Assembly: GCA_913047795.1 (NCBI GenBank) | Contig: CAJWTS010000038.1 | Coordinates: 1-37,714 of the forward strand | Origin: an uncultured Verrucomicrobiota bacterium | Lineage (GTDB): Bacteria > Verrucomicrobiota > Kiritimatiellia > CAJWTS01 | Reading direction: 5' to 3' | DNA: 37,714 nucleotides | Shown: in pieces, positions 8,971 through 17,466 of the stretch | How the letters are laid out: each line of letters opens with the position of its first letter | How positions within the stretch are numbered: position 1 is the first letter of the stretch | The notes under the pieces: generated by a model | The model's input: the letters and a program-made list of their open reading frames with translations, nothing else | The model's database searches: none | What the model was told of the DNA's origin: nothing | Made by a program: the position numbers and the translations under genes

Positions 8971-11725
8971 CGAGCCAATTTTTACCTTCCCCCATTTCAA
9001 CCACAATCGGGACCTTCATCGGCATCGCGTTCTTCATACCATTTTCAACAATCGGCAGAACCTCGTCGCGCTCCTTCTCAAAAAGCTCGAAGACAAGTTC
9101 GTCATGCACCTGCATGATCATTTTCGTTTCGTAGTCGCCGGATGAGAGCTCCCGGTCAATCTGCACCATGGCCAGCTTGATCATGTCCGCCGCCGAGCCC
9201 TGAATGGGCGAGTTGATCGCGTTGCGCTCGGCAGCCGTGCGCGTCGTATTGTTGTCGGACGTAATGTCGCGCAGGTAACGCCGCCGGCCTGTTATCGTTT
9301 CAACGTATCCATGTTCGCGCGCAAACTCGATCGTAGCGTCCATATATTTACGTACGCCCGGATATTCAGCAAAGTACCCTTCGATGATTTCGGCGGCCTC
9401 GAAGCGCGACACATCCAGGCGTTGCGCCAATCCAAACGCCGAGATGCCATAGATGATACCGAAGTTCACCATCTTGGCCGTACGCCGCATATCGTCGGTC
9501 ACGTCGTCAACATCGACGTCGTTTACTTTCGCGGCAGTCACGGTATGGATATCCACCTCATTCACGAACGCCTCGAGCATGGCCTTGTCGCCGCTCAGTT
9601 CAGCCATGACTCGTAGTTCAACCTGCGAATAGTCAGCCGAGAGCAGGACGACGCCCTTCCCTTTTGCGACGAAGGCCTTGCGCACTTCCCGGCCACGGGC
9701 GGTTCGAATCGGGATGTTTTGAAGATTCGGACCATGCGATTGCATACGGCCGGTGACGGCGACCGCCTGGTTATACGTCGTGTGGATGCGTCCGCTCTTC
9801 TTGAAGACGGCGTTCGGCAGGGCGTCGACATAGGTCGACTTCAGCTTGGTCATCATGCGGTAATCGAGAATGGACTGCGCGATTTCGTGCCGCACCGCTA
9901 GACGGCTCAGGATCTGCTCGTTCGTCTGGTATTGCCCGGTCTTGGTCTTCTTCGGCTTCTCATCGAGTTTCATCACATCGAAAAGAACTTCACCGAGCTG
10001 TTTGGGCGAGTTGAGATTGAACTCACTGCCGGCCGTCGCATAGATCCGCTTCTGCAGCGCGGCGATGTCGACAGCAAGCTCAGCCGAATAGTCGGCCAAC
10101 GTCTTGCGGTCCACGCAGACACCGTGCGACTCCATACCGACCAATACCGGAATCAGTGGTGCTTCGACCTCGTAGAAAACTTTCTCGCTATTGGATTCCT
10201 TTAGCTTCTCCCTGAACAGGCCGTACAGGCGCAGAGTCACGTCCGCATCCTCTGCGGCGTAGTCCGCCACTTCCTTGAGGTCGGCATCCGCAATGCTCTT
10301 TTGCTCCTCGCCCTTCTCTCCGATCAAGGCACTGATCGGCACAGGCGCATAGGAAAGATAGACATTCGCGAGATAGTCCATGCCGTGACGCATCTCCGGC
10401 TCGATCAGGAAATGCGCCAGCATGGTATCGAAAAGCTTGCCACGCACGTGCACGCCGTTCCAATGCAACACACCCACATCGAACTTGATGTTGTGCCCGA
10501 TCCACTCCCGACTTTCGTCTTCAAAAATCGGCTTCACTTCCGCGATCAGGGCATCATAGTCCTTCGCGTCAGCTGGAAACGGCAGGTAGGTTCCCGTATG
10601 CGGCTTGAAGCTGAAGGCGATGCCGACAATGCGGTCGACCTTAACGTCCAGGCCGGTCGTCTCGATATCGAAACAAACCGGCTTCTCCTTCTTCAACCTC
10701 GCCAATAGCTTCTTCTTTTCCTTGGCCGTCGTCACGCAACCGTAATCGTGCTTAACCGTGTCAATCGTGTCGTAGCGCGATTCGGCATCAGCGTCTCCGT
10801 CCTCCGTGCTGAAATCAAGATCGCCCTGCACGGCCGCGCCCCCACTGTCGCCAAAGATGCGTTTCGCCAGCGCACTGAATTCGTACTCCTCGAACAGGGC
10901 CTTCAATTTTGTATCGTCGACGGGCGAAAGCGCCAGGTCCTTTAGACTCACATCCAGCGGCACATCCCGCACAATCGTCGCAAGCCGCTTGGAAAGCAGT
11001 GCCGATTCGACGTTCTGCTCAACCTTCTCCTTCTGCTTCCCCTTGAGTTTTCCGCTATTTTCGAGAAGCCCTTCCACGCTTCCGAACTCGGCGATCAATT
11101 TCTGTGCCGTTTTTTCGCCGACACCGGGTATACCCGGAATATTGTCCGATGCGTCACCGGCAAGCCCAAGAATATCGATCACCTGATCAACGCGTTCGAT
11201 CCCCCACTTTTCCAGGACCTCCGGCACCCCCATGATCTCCGGCACCTCGCCGGCCCTGCCCGGCTTCATCACGTAAACTCGCTCATCGACCAGCTGCGCA
11301 AAATCCTTATCCGGAGTCACCATGTAGACCGTAAAGCCTTCCGCCGCCGCCCGATCCGCGACGGTGCCCACAATATCGTCCGCTTCGAATCCCTCCAGGG
11401 ACAGGATCGGGATATTCATCGCCGCCGTGATGTCCTTGGCAGGCTGGATCGCGCTCGCGACGTCCTCCGGAATGGCCTCGCGATGAGCTTTGTATTCCTT
11501 GAATTCCTTGTGCCGGAATGTGGGCCCCTTCACGTCGAACGCAACACCGATGTGGGATGGGGATTCGCGCTCAAGAATCTGGAGCAGGGTCGTGGTATAG
11601 CCAAAGATTGCCGACGTATTGACACCGGATGAAGTCAGGCGCGGATTCCGCAGGAAGGCGAAATAGGCGCGGAACAGGAGCGGCATCCCGTCGATCAGAA
11701 CCAGTTTCTTTTCTGCCTCGGCCAT
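8960..11725 (-). CDS. polA: DNA polymerase I
   Basis: A 921-residue repair and Okazaki-fragment polymerase with all three domains. The N-terminal 5'-3' nuclease (about 1-290) contains the metal-site stretch EGFEADDIVGTVA and the helix-hairpin-helix GIPGVGEKTAQKL. The 3'-5' proofreading domain keeps the active D-x-E motif (FDIETTGLD, about residue 352), so proofreading appears intact, unlike Taq-type enzymes. Polymerase motif A is DYSQVELRVMAELSGD, motif B is RRTAKMVNFGIIYGISAFG and motif C is QVHDELVFE. I take the ATG at 11725; a GTG one codon upstream is equally possible. Shine-Dalgarno is weak. The 3' end overlaps a small lipoprotein gene, and upstream on the same strand is an endonuclease/exonuclease/phosphatase gene. 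Confidence 0.98.
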   Translation of the reverse strand: MAEAEKKLVLIDGMPLLFRAYFAFLRNPRLTSSGVNTSAIFGYTTTLLQILERESPSHIGVAFDVKGPTFRHKEFKEYKAHREAIPEDVASAIQPAKDITAAMNIPILSLEGFEADDIVGTVADRAAAEGFTVYMVTPDKDFAQLVDERVYVMKPGRAGEVPEIMGVPEVLEKWGIERVDQVIDILGLAGDASDNIPGIPGVGEKTAQKLIAEFGSVEGLLENSGKLKGKQKEKVEQNVESALLSKRLATIVRDVPLDVSLKDLALSPVDDTKLKALFEEYEFSALAKRIFGDSGGAAVQGDLDFSTEDGDADAESRYDTIDTVKHDYGCVTTAKEKKKLLARLKKEKPVCFDIETTGLDVKVDRIVGIAFSFKPHTGTYLPFPADAKDYDALIAEVKPIFEDESREWIGHNIKFDVGVLHWNGVHVRGKLFDTMLAHFLIEPEMRHGMDYLANVYLSYAPVPISALIGEKGEEQKSIADADLKEVADYAAEDADVTLRLYGLFREKLKESNSEKVFYEVEAPLIPVLVGMESHGVCVDRKTLADYSAELAVDIAALQKRIYATAGSEFNLNSPKQLGEVLFDVMKLDEKPKKTKTGQYQTNEQILSRLAVRHEIAQSILDYRMMTKLKSTYVDALPNAVFKKSGRIHTTYNQAVAVTGRMQSHGPNLQNIPIRTARGREVRKAFVAKGKGVVLLSADYSQVELRVMAELSGDKAMLEAFVNEVDIHTVTAAKVNDVDVDDVTDDMRRTAKMVNFGIIYGISAFGLAQRLDVSRFEAAEIIEGYFAEYPGVRKYMDATIEFAREHGYVETITGRRRYLRDITSDNNTTRTAAERNAINSPIQGSAADMIKLAMVQIDRELSSGDYETKMIMQVHDELVFELFEKERDEVLPIVENGMKNAMPMKVPIVVEMGEGKNWLDAH

Positions 11726-11814
11726 CACTCAGATCTTATACATCGCCGTCAAGCTATAACCAAGTGAATTGCCCGATGCCACCGCTGCAGCTGCGCCCGC
11801 CGGGCCACTCTCGC

Positions 11815-12939
11815 TCAGTCGTCCGACTTGAGGACCAGTGTCACCGTCACGGGTAGATGATCAGAGAAACCCGTCACGTAGACACGCCGCCCAAGGTCAC
11901 GCTGGAACACTTTACGAAAAGCGAGCGGAAACCCTTCCTCGTCCAGCATCCTCGGGCTACGGACGACCGCGTACGAACCCGGTTTAACTTTCCAACCCGA
12001 GCCACCGTACGTCACGGACTCGCGATCGAGTAAGGCGCGCGAAACGCTCATGCCGTCGAACGAATTCCATCTCTCGCCACGACGATAGTAAAACGTGCCC
12101 TGTTCCTCCGCAGGAATCACCCCGTGCATATTAAAAAGCAATCCATCCTCCGACGTAAGCACCGCCTCTCGATCCGTGATACTGCGCAGTCGTTTCTGAA
12201 TCAATTCCGCCTCGTGATCCACATTGAAATCACCGACCACGAGTATCGCCGCGTTTGTTCGCCTGCTCAGGATCTCGTCGACAGCGTTCCGTGCGGCGAC
12301 GGCCTGCCGACTGCGCAGCTGCGCGCCGACCTCCTTGTCACCCCACTGCGACTTCCAATGATTGACCAATATCGTGAACGCATGACCCGCCAGGTCGAAA
12401 TCGGCTATCATAATGTCACGTTGACGCTCCACAGGTGTTATCCACCGAACAGCTCGTGGCTCGATGCGCGACATAATCGCGATATCGATCCCGCGATGAT
12501 CCTGACCCTCACGGTGTTGGATGTACTCGAATCCGCCACGGCCGACGTCTCCCAGCGCGCGATTCAGATCCTCCAATACCTGCCGATTCTCCAATTCTTC
12601 CAGGCACAGGATATCGGGGTCAACAGCCGTAATGACGTCTGCCAGGTGGGTCAACTTCTGCAGGTATCGCGCCTCGGTCCAGCTACGCCAGCTGCGCGGG
12701 CTGAATTCGTCATCCCCTTCGTTATCCGGATCATCCTCCGCATCAAAAAGATTTTCTACGTTCCACTGCACAACGCGAAGATCATCGTCTCCACGGTCCG
12801 GGACATTGACCTCGAATGACGCGAGCGCATCAGCAACACCTTCGTCCTCCGCCGGTCCCGCCATCTCCTGCAGCGACGTCAGTGCCAGTGCCACGACGGC
12901 AACCGTTCCAGCGGCAATCCAAATGATTTGAGCTTTCAT
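11815..12939 (-). CDS. membrane-anchored endonuclease/exonuclease/phosphatase family protein
   Basis: A 374-residue member of the EEP (DNase I/ExoIII-like) superfamily. Visible family motifs in order are VVQWNVENLFD (metal-site Asn), DILCLEELEN (metal-site Glu), GIDIAIMSR, LVNHWKSQ (catalytic His), VVGDFNVDHE (Asp and Asn) and the final GFSDHLPV (catalytic Asp-His). The ATG at 12939 gives an N-terminal hydrophobic segment (IIWIAAGTVAVVALALTS), either an uncleaved anchor or a signal peptide, so the enzyme should act outside the cytoplasm. A TTG at 12957 is a less likely start. The substrate could be DNA, a phospholipid or a sugar phosphate. Its place upstream of polA tempts a DNA-repair reading, but the export signal argues against it. 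It most likely sits in the same transcript as polA. Confidence 0.85.
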   Translation of the reverse strand: MKAQIIWIAAGTVAVVALALTSLQEMAGPAEDEGVADALASFEVNVPDRGDDDLRVVQWNVENLFDAEDDPDNEGDDEFSPRSWRSWTEARYLQKLTHLADVITAVDPDILCLEELENRQVLEDLNRALGDVGRGGFEYIQHREGQDHRGIDIAIMSRIEPRAVRWITPVERQRDIMIADFDLAGHAFTILVNHWKSQWGDKEVGAQLRSRQAVAARNAVDEILSRRTNAAILVVGDFNVDHEAELIQKRLRSITDREAVLTSEDGLLFNMHGVIPAEEQGTFYYRRGERWNSFDGMSVSRALLDRESVTYGGSGWKVKPGSYAVVRSPRMLDEEGFPLAFRKVFQRDLGRRVYVTGFSDHLPVTVTLVLKSDD

Positions 12940-13109
12940 CAGTGTGTTAGGCGACAAGGGATCGTACCAGATACGAGATGATTACACCGCGCAAATATCC
13001 ACGCGGCAATCATGCTGAAATTCGCCACCCCCGCTGCGCCAATCGCCGTTCGCAATCCAGCATAAGTCGTGGATACAACCCGGCAACAGGGACAGCGTGC
13101 GGTGAAATT

Positions 13110-13129
13110 CACGGCGGCGGTACGCCGTG
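13110..13129 (-). terminator. hairpin after the GH8 gene, possible terminator
   Basis: A perfect 7-bp stem (CACGGCG / CGCCGTG) with a six-base loop starts 17 bases after the GH8 stop codon. On the minus strand it is followed by AATTTC, only a short T tract, so intrinsic termination is plausible but not certain. Confidence 0.4.
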
Positions 13130-13145
13130 CCGAGCATTTGCCTGG

Positions 13146-14780
13146 TTATTCCGTGCTGTTCGTGGCAACGATGCGATAATAGATCATCTTCCAATTTGAA
13201 TGTGGCATGGCATCACGAAACAGGTTCGTGCCCGCTCCGGCGACTGCTATTGTGCCGGTGGCAAATACCCAGCCACCGCCTTCGGCCAGCAGGTTGGTTG
13301 AACAATCAACACGAAATGGCGATAAGTCGGTGTTATCGAGGGCGGTCATCCACGAGACCTGGTTTGTCTCCCCTGCGCGCTGAACGGCAATAATCCGGAA
13401 GACATTGTTGCTGTCTGTGGGATCGGTTCTGGCGACGTATTCAAGATAGTCCGTATGCCCGTCACTGTCCCAGTCACTGCCGCCGTCGGAGATCTCCACG
13501 AGATTGCCGACATACTTCCTTTCCCAGGCATCCGGGATATTGTCCATATCAGCGTCAAGCGTATCCCATAGCCATAAGTTGCCGGACATGGCGATTAACG
13601 AGAACAGGTTGAGGGAATCTTCATAGTAAAGTTCATTACGGGATATGGAATAGGTGAAGGTATCGTTGAGCCACTGTTGATTTGTGACAATCATAGCGGC
13701 GACACCAATGGGGGAAATGAACGCCGCCGTATCGTAGTTGTTGCCGGCGATATTACTCCCATCGAGCTTATATCCGCCCTTGAAGTTGGCTGGGGCGGCA
13801 TGTGTGTTTGTTACCCACGGCATGAGGCTGGCCATGATACTCCGGGCTCTGTCATCGTTGTAGTACAGGGCTGAACAACTGATACGCCAAGGGTCACGGC
13901 AGGCATTATAATAGTAGCGACCGTCATTGGGCCCCTCCAGGAAGAAGGCTGGCGCAGGGGCCCAGCTGCTGCCGTTTGTTACTGCAAAATCGGGCAAAAG
14001 ACCTGTCCCTGCCGCGTAATCAGCCTGTAGTTGTTCAAGTATGGCGTAGCACTTGTTTTCCACATTGGTCCACAGCCCGTCGCCCGTGGCCAGGTAGAAG
14101 CTGCGGAAGTGCGTTCCGATAAAGTCGGACGTTCGCGTCTGCCCCTCCACGATGTTCCAGTCGCCGAGACGAACGGAGTAATCCGCCCGAATGAGCGATG
14201 TTGCAATATTGTGGATGATATTGGTGGCCTCCCGGAAATAGTTTGTTTGCCCCCACTGGATGTAGGCCGTCAGTAACGCCATGGCCAGGTCGATGTCACC
14301 GTCCGTGGCGCAATCATCATTACGGGTGATTTCATCGGGGTACACTTTCCACTCCATCAGATTCGCGTTGATGCTGGAAGGATATCGTTTCCGAAAACGA
14401 TTCAGACCGTCGAAATACTGTTTCGCATTCGGGTCGGCGCCGGCCATTAGCGCCGTAAGGAGCATGCCGTAGCCCATGGCTTCGGATACGGTCGCCCCGC
14501 CTCCGTCGTAGTTGATTTTGTAATCTCCCGGGACGGTGGTGGATTCCATCATGTAATCAGCAATCCAGTTGGTGTAGAAATTGAACACGGCCGTATTCAT
14601 GTCGGCCTGAGACCGGTCATTCGGCTTGATTCCAAAACACGGCGTATTGCCCGCTTGAGGGAATGGCCGGTTCGTTTCCGCCAACAGTTCCGGTTTCAAC
14701 AGGCAGAAAAGCAGAATGCAGGCGAGAAGGATGGAACCACATCTTCCCTGAGATCTTCCCTGAGGCATCGTCTCCATCAT
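13146..14780 (-). CDS. glycoside hydrolase family 8 with C-terminal calcium-loop module
   Basis: A 544-residue secreted glycosidase. The signal peptide is in residues 1-35 (hydrophobic ILLACILLFCLL). The GH8 domain runs from about 45 to 400. It has the catalytic acid E100 in SEAMGYGM and a near-exact copy of the GH8 family signature, ATDGDIDLAMALLTAYIQW, at 158-176. The later motif YNACRDPWRI (about 291-300) has Asn where I recall endoglucanases having the Asp base, so chitosanase- or licheninase-type specificity is possible. After the domain come two Asp-rich loops, DADMDNIPDAWE (409-420) and DWDSDGHTDYLEY (436-448), like the thrombospondin-3/dockerin-type calcium loops common in PVC secretomes. 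A beta-rich tail follows. The start is the first of two ATGs at 14780. Codon and base use are noticeably AT-richer than in the neighbours, which suggests acquisition. Confidence 0.88.
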   Translation of the reverse strand: MMETMPQGRSQGRCGSILLACILLFCLLKPELLAETNRPFPQAGNTPCFGIKPNDRSQADMNTAVFNFYTNWIADYMMESTTVPGDYKINYDGGGATVSEAMGYGMLLTALMAGADPNAKQYFDGLNRFRKRYPSSINANLMEWKVYPDEITRNDDCATDGDIDLAMALLTAYIQWGQTNYFREATNIIHNIATSLIRADYSVRLGDWNIVEGQTRTSDFIGTHFRSFYLATGDGLWTNVENKCYAILEQLQADYAAGTGLLPDFAVTNGSSWAPAPAFFLEGPNDGRYYYNACRDPWRISCSALYYNDDRARSIMASLMPWVTNTHAAPANFKGGYKLDGSNIAGNNYDTAAFISPIGVAAMIVTNQQWLNDTFTYSISRNELYYEDSLNLFSLIAMSGNLWLWDTLDADMDNIPDAWERKYVGNLVEISDGGSDWDSDGHTDYLEYVARTDPTDSNNVFRIIAVQRAGETNQVSWMTALDNTDLSPFRVDCSTNLLAEGGGWVFATGTIAVAGAGTNLFRDAMPHSNWKMIYYRIVATNSTE

Positions 14781-15229
14781 TGATCGAACAGCCTGTTGTC
14801 GCTGAATTGCGTTACGATACGAATAGCCGCAGAAATATAAAAACAGACGGATGCCGGAACCTGCAGCGGATCCGACAGCATGCGTTCGTAGCTGTGATTA
14901 AGCTTCTCGACGAATTCCGCCCCGGAAAACTCGAGCAGTTGTCACGCATCGCGCAGGAAACATTATATCGCGCCTGTTACCATGGATCAATCATGAATGC
15001 GATGGGCCGAGTCTGCCACGACGTGTTGCGCGAGACATTGGGGCCATGGAGCGGAGGACCACCGACATGAGATGGCAACCTGAACCATATAACCAGGCGT
15101 TCTCCGACTCGGGCCAGGCAACGCCTTCTTTAACGACGTTGAGCGAATCGATCCTGACGGGTGCCCCGATCAAGGTTCACCCGTTCGATTCGTACCGCCA
15201 GGAACACACATGGCGGCACGAGAAAGGGG
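14781..15229. other. intergenic stretch between GH8 and tRNA-Gly
   Basis: About 450 bases without a supported gene. A plus-strand reading frame through about 14880-15070 has a faintly helical look (LLDEFRPGKLEQLSRIAQETL) but no start, ribosome-binding site or recognisable family. The promoter of the GH8 gene should lie in the AT-rich part near 14800-14850; no good hexamer pair is evident. Confidence 0.4.
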
Positions 15230-15304
15230 TGGAGCGGGAGACCGGAATCGAACCGGCGACGTTCAGCTTGGGAAGCTGACATTCTACCGCTGAATTACTC
15301 CCGC
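15230..15304 (-). tRNA. tRNA-Gly (anticodon CCC), CCA encoded
   Basis: Reading the minus strand, a full cloverleaf is present. The acceptor GCGGGAG pairs with CTCCCGC, the D stem ATTC pairs with GAAT, and the anticodon stem TCAGC/GCTGA carries the loop TTCCCAA (anticodon CCC, reads GGG). The T arm is GCCGG-TTCGATT-CCGGT with one G-T pair. The discriminator is T, followed by an encoded CCA at 15230-15232. It lies 37 bases after the pfkB stop on the same strand. No repeat of its 3' end that would mark an integration site was seen nearby. Confidence 0.96.
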
Positions 15305-15341
15305 AGATGAAGGGAGCAGCTTATCCGAATATCCGCACGAA

Positions 15342-16253
15342 TCAAGCGGGATCGATCATCTCACCGAGAAGACCGAAACGTTCGTCGATCTGCTCGGCCG
15401 TGAGCTTAGCCAGACGGTCGAGGCCGAACTGCTCGACACCGAAGGAGGCGACCACGCTGCCGTAGAGCAACGCCTCGCGCAGGTCCACCGTGTCGTGCCG
15501 GCGCGCACGCGCCAGGGCACCCATGAAACCACCCGCAAAGCAGTCGCCTGCACCCGTGGGATCCTCAAAGTGATCGAGCGGAAAGGCCGGGGCCATAACG
15601 ACCGTGTCCTGTGTGAACAATAGTGCCCCATGCTCACCCTTCTTGAGGACAACATAGCGCGGCCCCAGCTCGAGAAGCGCGCGGGCGGCCTTGACCGCAT
15701 TGGCCTCCCCCGTCAACAGGCGCGCTTCGGAGTCGTTGAGCGTCAGGAGATCGACACGCGAGATGACCTTCATCAGATCGTCACGCGCGACATTGATCCA
15801 AAGATCCATCGAGTCAGCCATGATGAATTGCGGGTTCTTGATCTGGTCCAAAACGTGCAACTGCAAATCGGGTGATATGTTACCCAACAAGACATAGGGC
15901 GTCGCGCGGTAGGCCTCGGGGAGGTCGGGCGAAAAGTCGGCGAAGACGTTAAGGTCCGTGGAAATCGTATCCCGGTTGTTCATGTCGTCGTGATAGACGC
16001 CCGACCAGCGAAAAGTCTCGCCGGGCACAACCTGCAGGCCTTCGAGATCGATCCCGAACTGCCGGTAGAGGGCCATGGACGCATCGGGAAAGTCGTTACC
16101 CACCACGCCGACCATGCCAACACTGGTGAAGTACGAGGCAGCTGCACAGGCATAACTGACCGAACCGCCGAGCACATCCTCACGTTTCGCCGTCGGCGTA
16201 CCGATCGTATCGATGCCGATCGAGCCCACCACCACGAGTTGCACCTCAGCCAC
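15342..16253 (-). CDS. PfkB-family carbohydrate kinase
   Basis: A 303-residue ribokinase-fold sugar or nucleoside kinase that transfers phosphate from ATP. The N-terminal motif VVVGSIGIDTIGTP and the GG of VLGGSVSYA (about 29-30) line the substrate pocket. The C-terminal family signature is DPTGAGDCFAGG (231-242), with D237 the catalytic base and the GAGD anion hole intact. The NDSEARLLTGE stretch (about 173-183) is also typical. The start is GTG at 16253, with GGAG seven bases upstream, inside the end of the preceding amaP-like gene (8-base overlap). The substrate cannot be read from sequence; related proteins are annotated as fructokinase, ribokinase or adenosine kinase. It is the third gene of the aroQ-amaP-pfkB run. 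Confidence 0.9.
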   Translation of the reverse strand: MAEVQLVVVGSIGIDTIGTPTAKREDVLGGSVSYACAAASYFTSVGMVGVVGNDFPDASMALYRQFGIDLEGLQVVPGETFRWSGVYHDDMNNRDTISTDLNVFADFSPDLPEAYRATPYVLLGNISPDLQLHVLDQIKNPQFIMADSMDLWINVARDDLMKVISRVDLLTLNDSEARLLTGEANAVKAARALLELGPRYVVLKKGEHGALLFTQDTVVMAPAFPLDHFEDPTGAGDCFAGGFMGALARARRHDTVDLREALLYGSVVASFGVEQFGLDRLAKLTAEQIDERFGLLGEMIDPA

Positions 16254-16776
16254 TCTTTCGCTCCGATACGATTTCAGTCACGTTCACCGTTACACTCCCA
16301 ACGTCGGTGATACCCAGGCCCTCGGTCATGTTCTTGCGCACCTGCTCCTGCATCAATTCGCACACGTCCCGTATGTCCGGACCCGCCTTGACGCGCACAT
16401 CCACCACGACGTCGATCACGTTCTTGTTCGGGATAATGCGCGGCCGCATAGATACGACCGATGCGAACTCAGCCTGCAGCTTCGACAGGAAATCGGCAAT
16501 GCCCCGGGTGCTGATGCTTACCGCGCCGGAGTCGTTAGGAAAGGAGAGGATCTGCTCGCCGCCCGAGCTCCGCACCCCGGTCGTGAGATGGACGAGCGCC
16601 AAGCCGAACAGAACAACGGCCGCCAGGATAACAGCCCAGCGATTATCGTACAGGCAAAGCGTGAGATCGCCCCACCAGCCCGCCGGTCCCATTCCCCGGA
16701 AAATGATGTACAAGCTGCCGACAAAAGCAGCGCCAAGAATCAGGGCGATGGAGATGCGATGCGCAAGCAGTTTCAT
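16246..16776 (-). CDS. amaP: AmaP/Asp23-type membrane anchor protein
   Basis: A 176-residue protein with two membrane helices at about residues 7-27 (ISIALILGAAFVGSLYIIF) and 47-65 (WAVILAAVVLFGLALVHL). A cytoplasmic domain follows that is related to the Asp23/alkaline-shock fold (AVSISTRGIADFLSKLQAEF, VDVVVDVRVKAG, VGSVTVNVTEIV). This layout matches AmaP, which in Gram-positive bacteria tethers Asp23 to the membrane; its role in Gram-negative bacteria is unknown. No separate asp23 gene lies nearby. The ATG overlaps the aroQ stop by four bases and its own stop overlaps pfkB, so translation of the three genes is coupled. The family call is fairly good, and the link to shikimate metabolism is probably only genomic habit. 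Confidence 0.75.
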   Translation of the reverse strand: MKLLAHRISIALILGAAFVGSLYIIFRGMGPAGWWGDLTLCLYDNRWAVILAAVVLFGLALVHLTTGVRSSGGEQILSFPNDSGAVSISTRGIADFLSKLQAEFASVVSMRPRIIPNKNVIDVVVDVRVKAGPDIRDVCELMQEQVRKNMTEGLGITDVGSVTVNVTEIVSERKSG

Positions 16777-17216
16777 GCCTTCGTCCCGGCTGCACGATCC
16801 ACCAGCCCATCAAGCGCCATGCGATAACCGATCGAACCGAACCCCATAATCTGGCCCACGCAGACCGGCGCGGTCAGGCTCTGGTGCCGAAACTCCTCAC
16901 GGGCATGCGTATTGGAGAGATGCACCTCGACACAGGGCAAATCGACGCCGGATATCGCGTCCCGGATCGCCACACTCGTGTGCGTATACGCAGCTGGATT
17001 AATGATAATGGCATCGAACGTCCCCCTACTGCTGCCAATACGGGCCACAATCTCGCCCTCGATATCGGATTGAAAGCATTCCAACTCCACGCCCTTACTG
17101 CCGGCGTGCGCACGCAACGCCTCCATCATCTCGTCCAGCGTCTGCGCGCCGTAGACATCGGGCTGGCGCGTGCCGAGCAACCCCAGGTTTGGGCCATTTA
17201 TGACGAGCACATTCAT
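16773..17216 (-). CDS. aroQ: type II 3-dehydroquinate dehydratase
   Basis: A 147-residue enzyme of the shikimate pathway that converts 3-dehydroquinate to 3-dehydroshikimate. Motifs are NGPNLGLLGTRQPDVYG with R17 and the catalytic Y22, NPAAYTHTSVAIRDA with N73 and the substrate-binding TS, and VEVHLSNTHAREEFRHQS with H99 and the active-site Arg/His pair. The length is typical of the dodecameric type II class. I start at the ATG at 17216 because the protein family begins exactly there; the frame is open upstream to 17399, but that part is low-complexity and unlike any aroQ. No Shine-Dalgarno is seen. It is the first gene of an overlapping operon with amaP and pfkB. Confidence 0.96.
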   Translation of the reverse strand: MNVLVINGPNLGLLGTRQPDVYGAQTLDEMMEALRAHAGSKGVELECFQSDIEGEIVARIGSSRGTFDAIIINPAAYTHTSVAIRDAISGVDLPCVEVHLSNTHAREEFRHQSLTAPVCVGQIMGFGSIGYRMALDGLVDRAAGTKA

Positions 17217-17466
17217 GGGGGCATTATTGGCGGGCCGGGGCCGAGTGTCGAGTTTCGAGTGCGAGGGATGAGAACGAGGGATGATCGATTGCGGCGCCTG
17301 GCATCGGGAAAACCGAGCAAAAAATGGCCAGCACCGCCATCGACGACGCAGCGACGGTCTCACGCCGGACGCGAAGGCAACAGACCTTGCGGAGACCAAT
17401 GGACAAGCTTAACTGAATCCGACTGAGGCTCTTGACGATTCTGAATCCGTTCGCAAGTATGCGTCT

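Noticed and set aside
14880..15070. Possible small gene in the GH8-tRNA gap
   Set aside because: The frame is open and mildly helical but lacks a start with a ribosome-binding site and resembles no family I know.
15182..15199. GTTCGATTC followed by CCA, like the 3' end of a second tRNA on the plus strand
   Set aside because: The bases flanking the TTCGATT loop do not form a T stem, and no acceptor or anticodon arm can be built.
15046..15279. Plus-strand frame ending in ETGIEPATFSLGS
   Set aside because: This is the well-known false translation of the antisense strand of a tRNA gene, here tRNA-Gly.
17217..17399. N-terminal extension of AroQ
   Set aside because: The frame is open, but its content is low-complexity and the dehydratase family starts exactly at the ATG at 17216.
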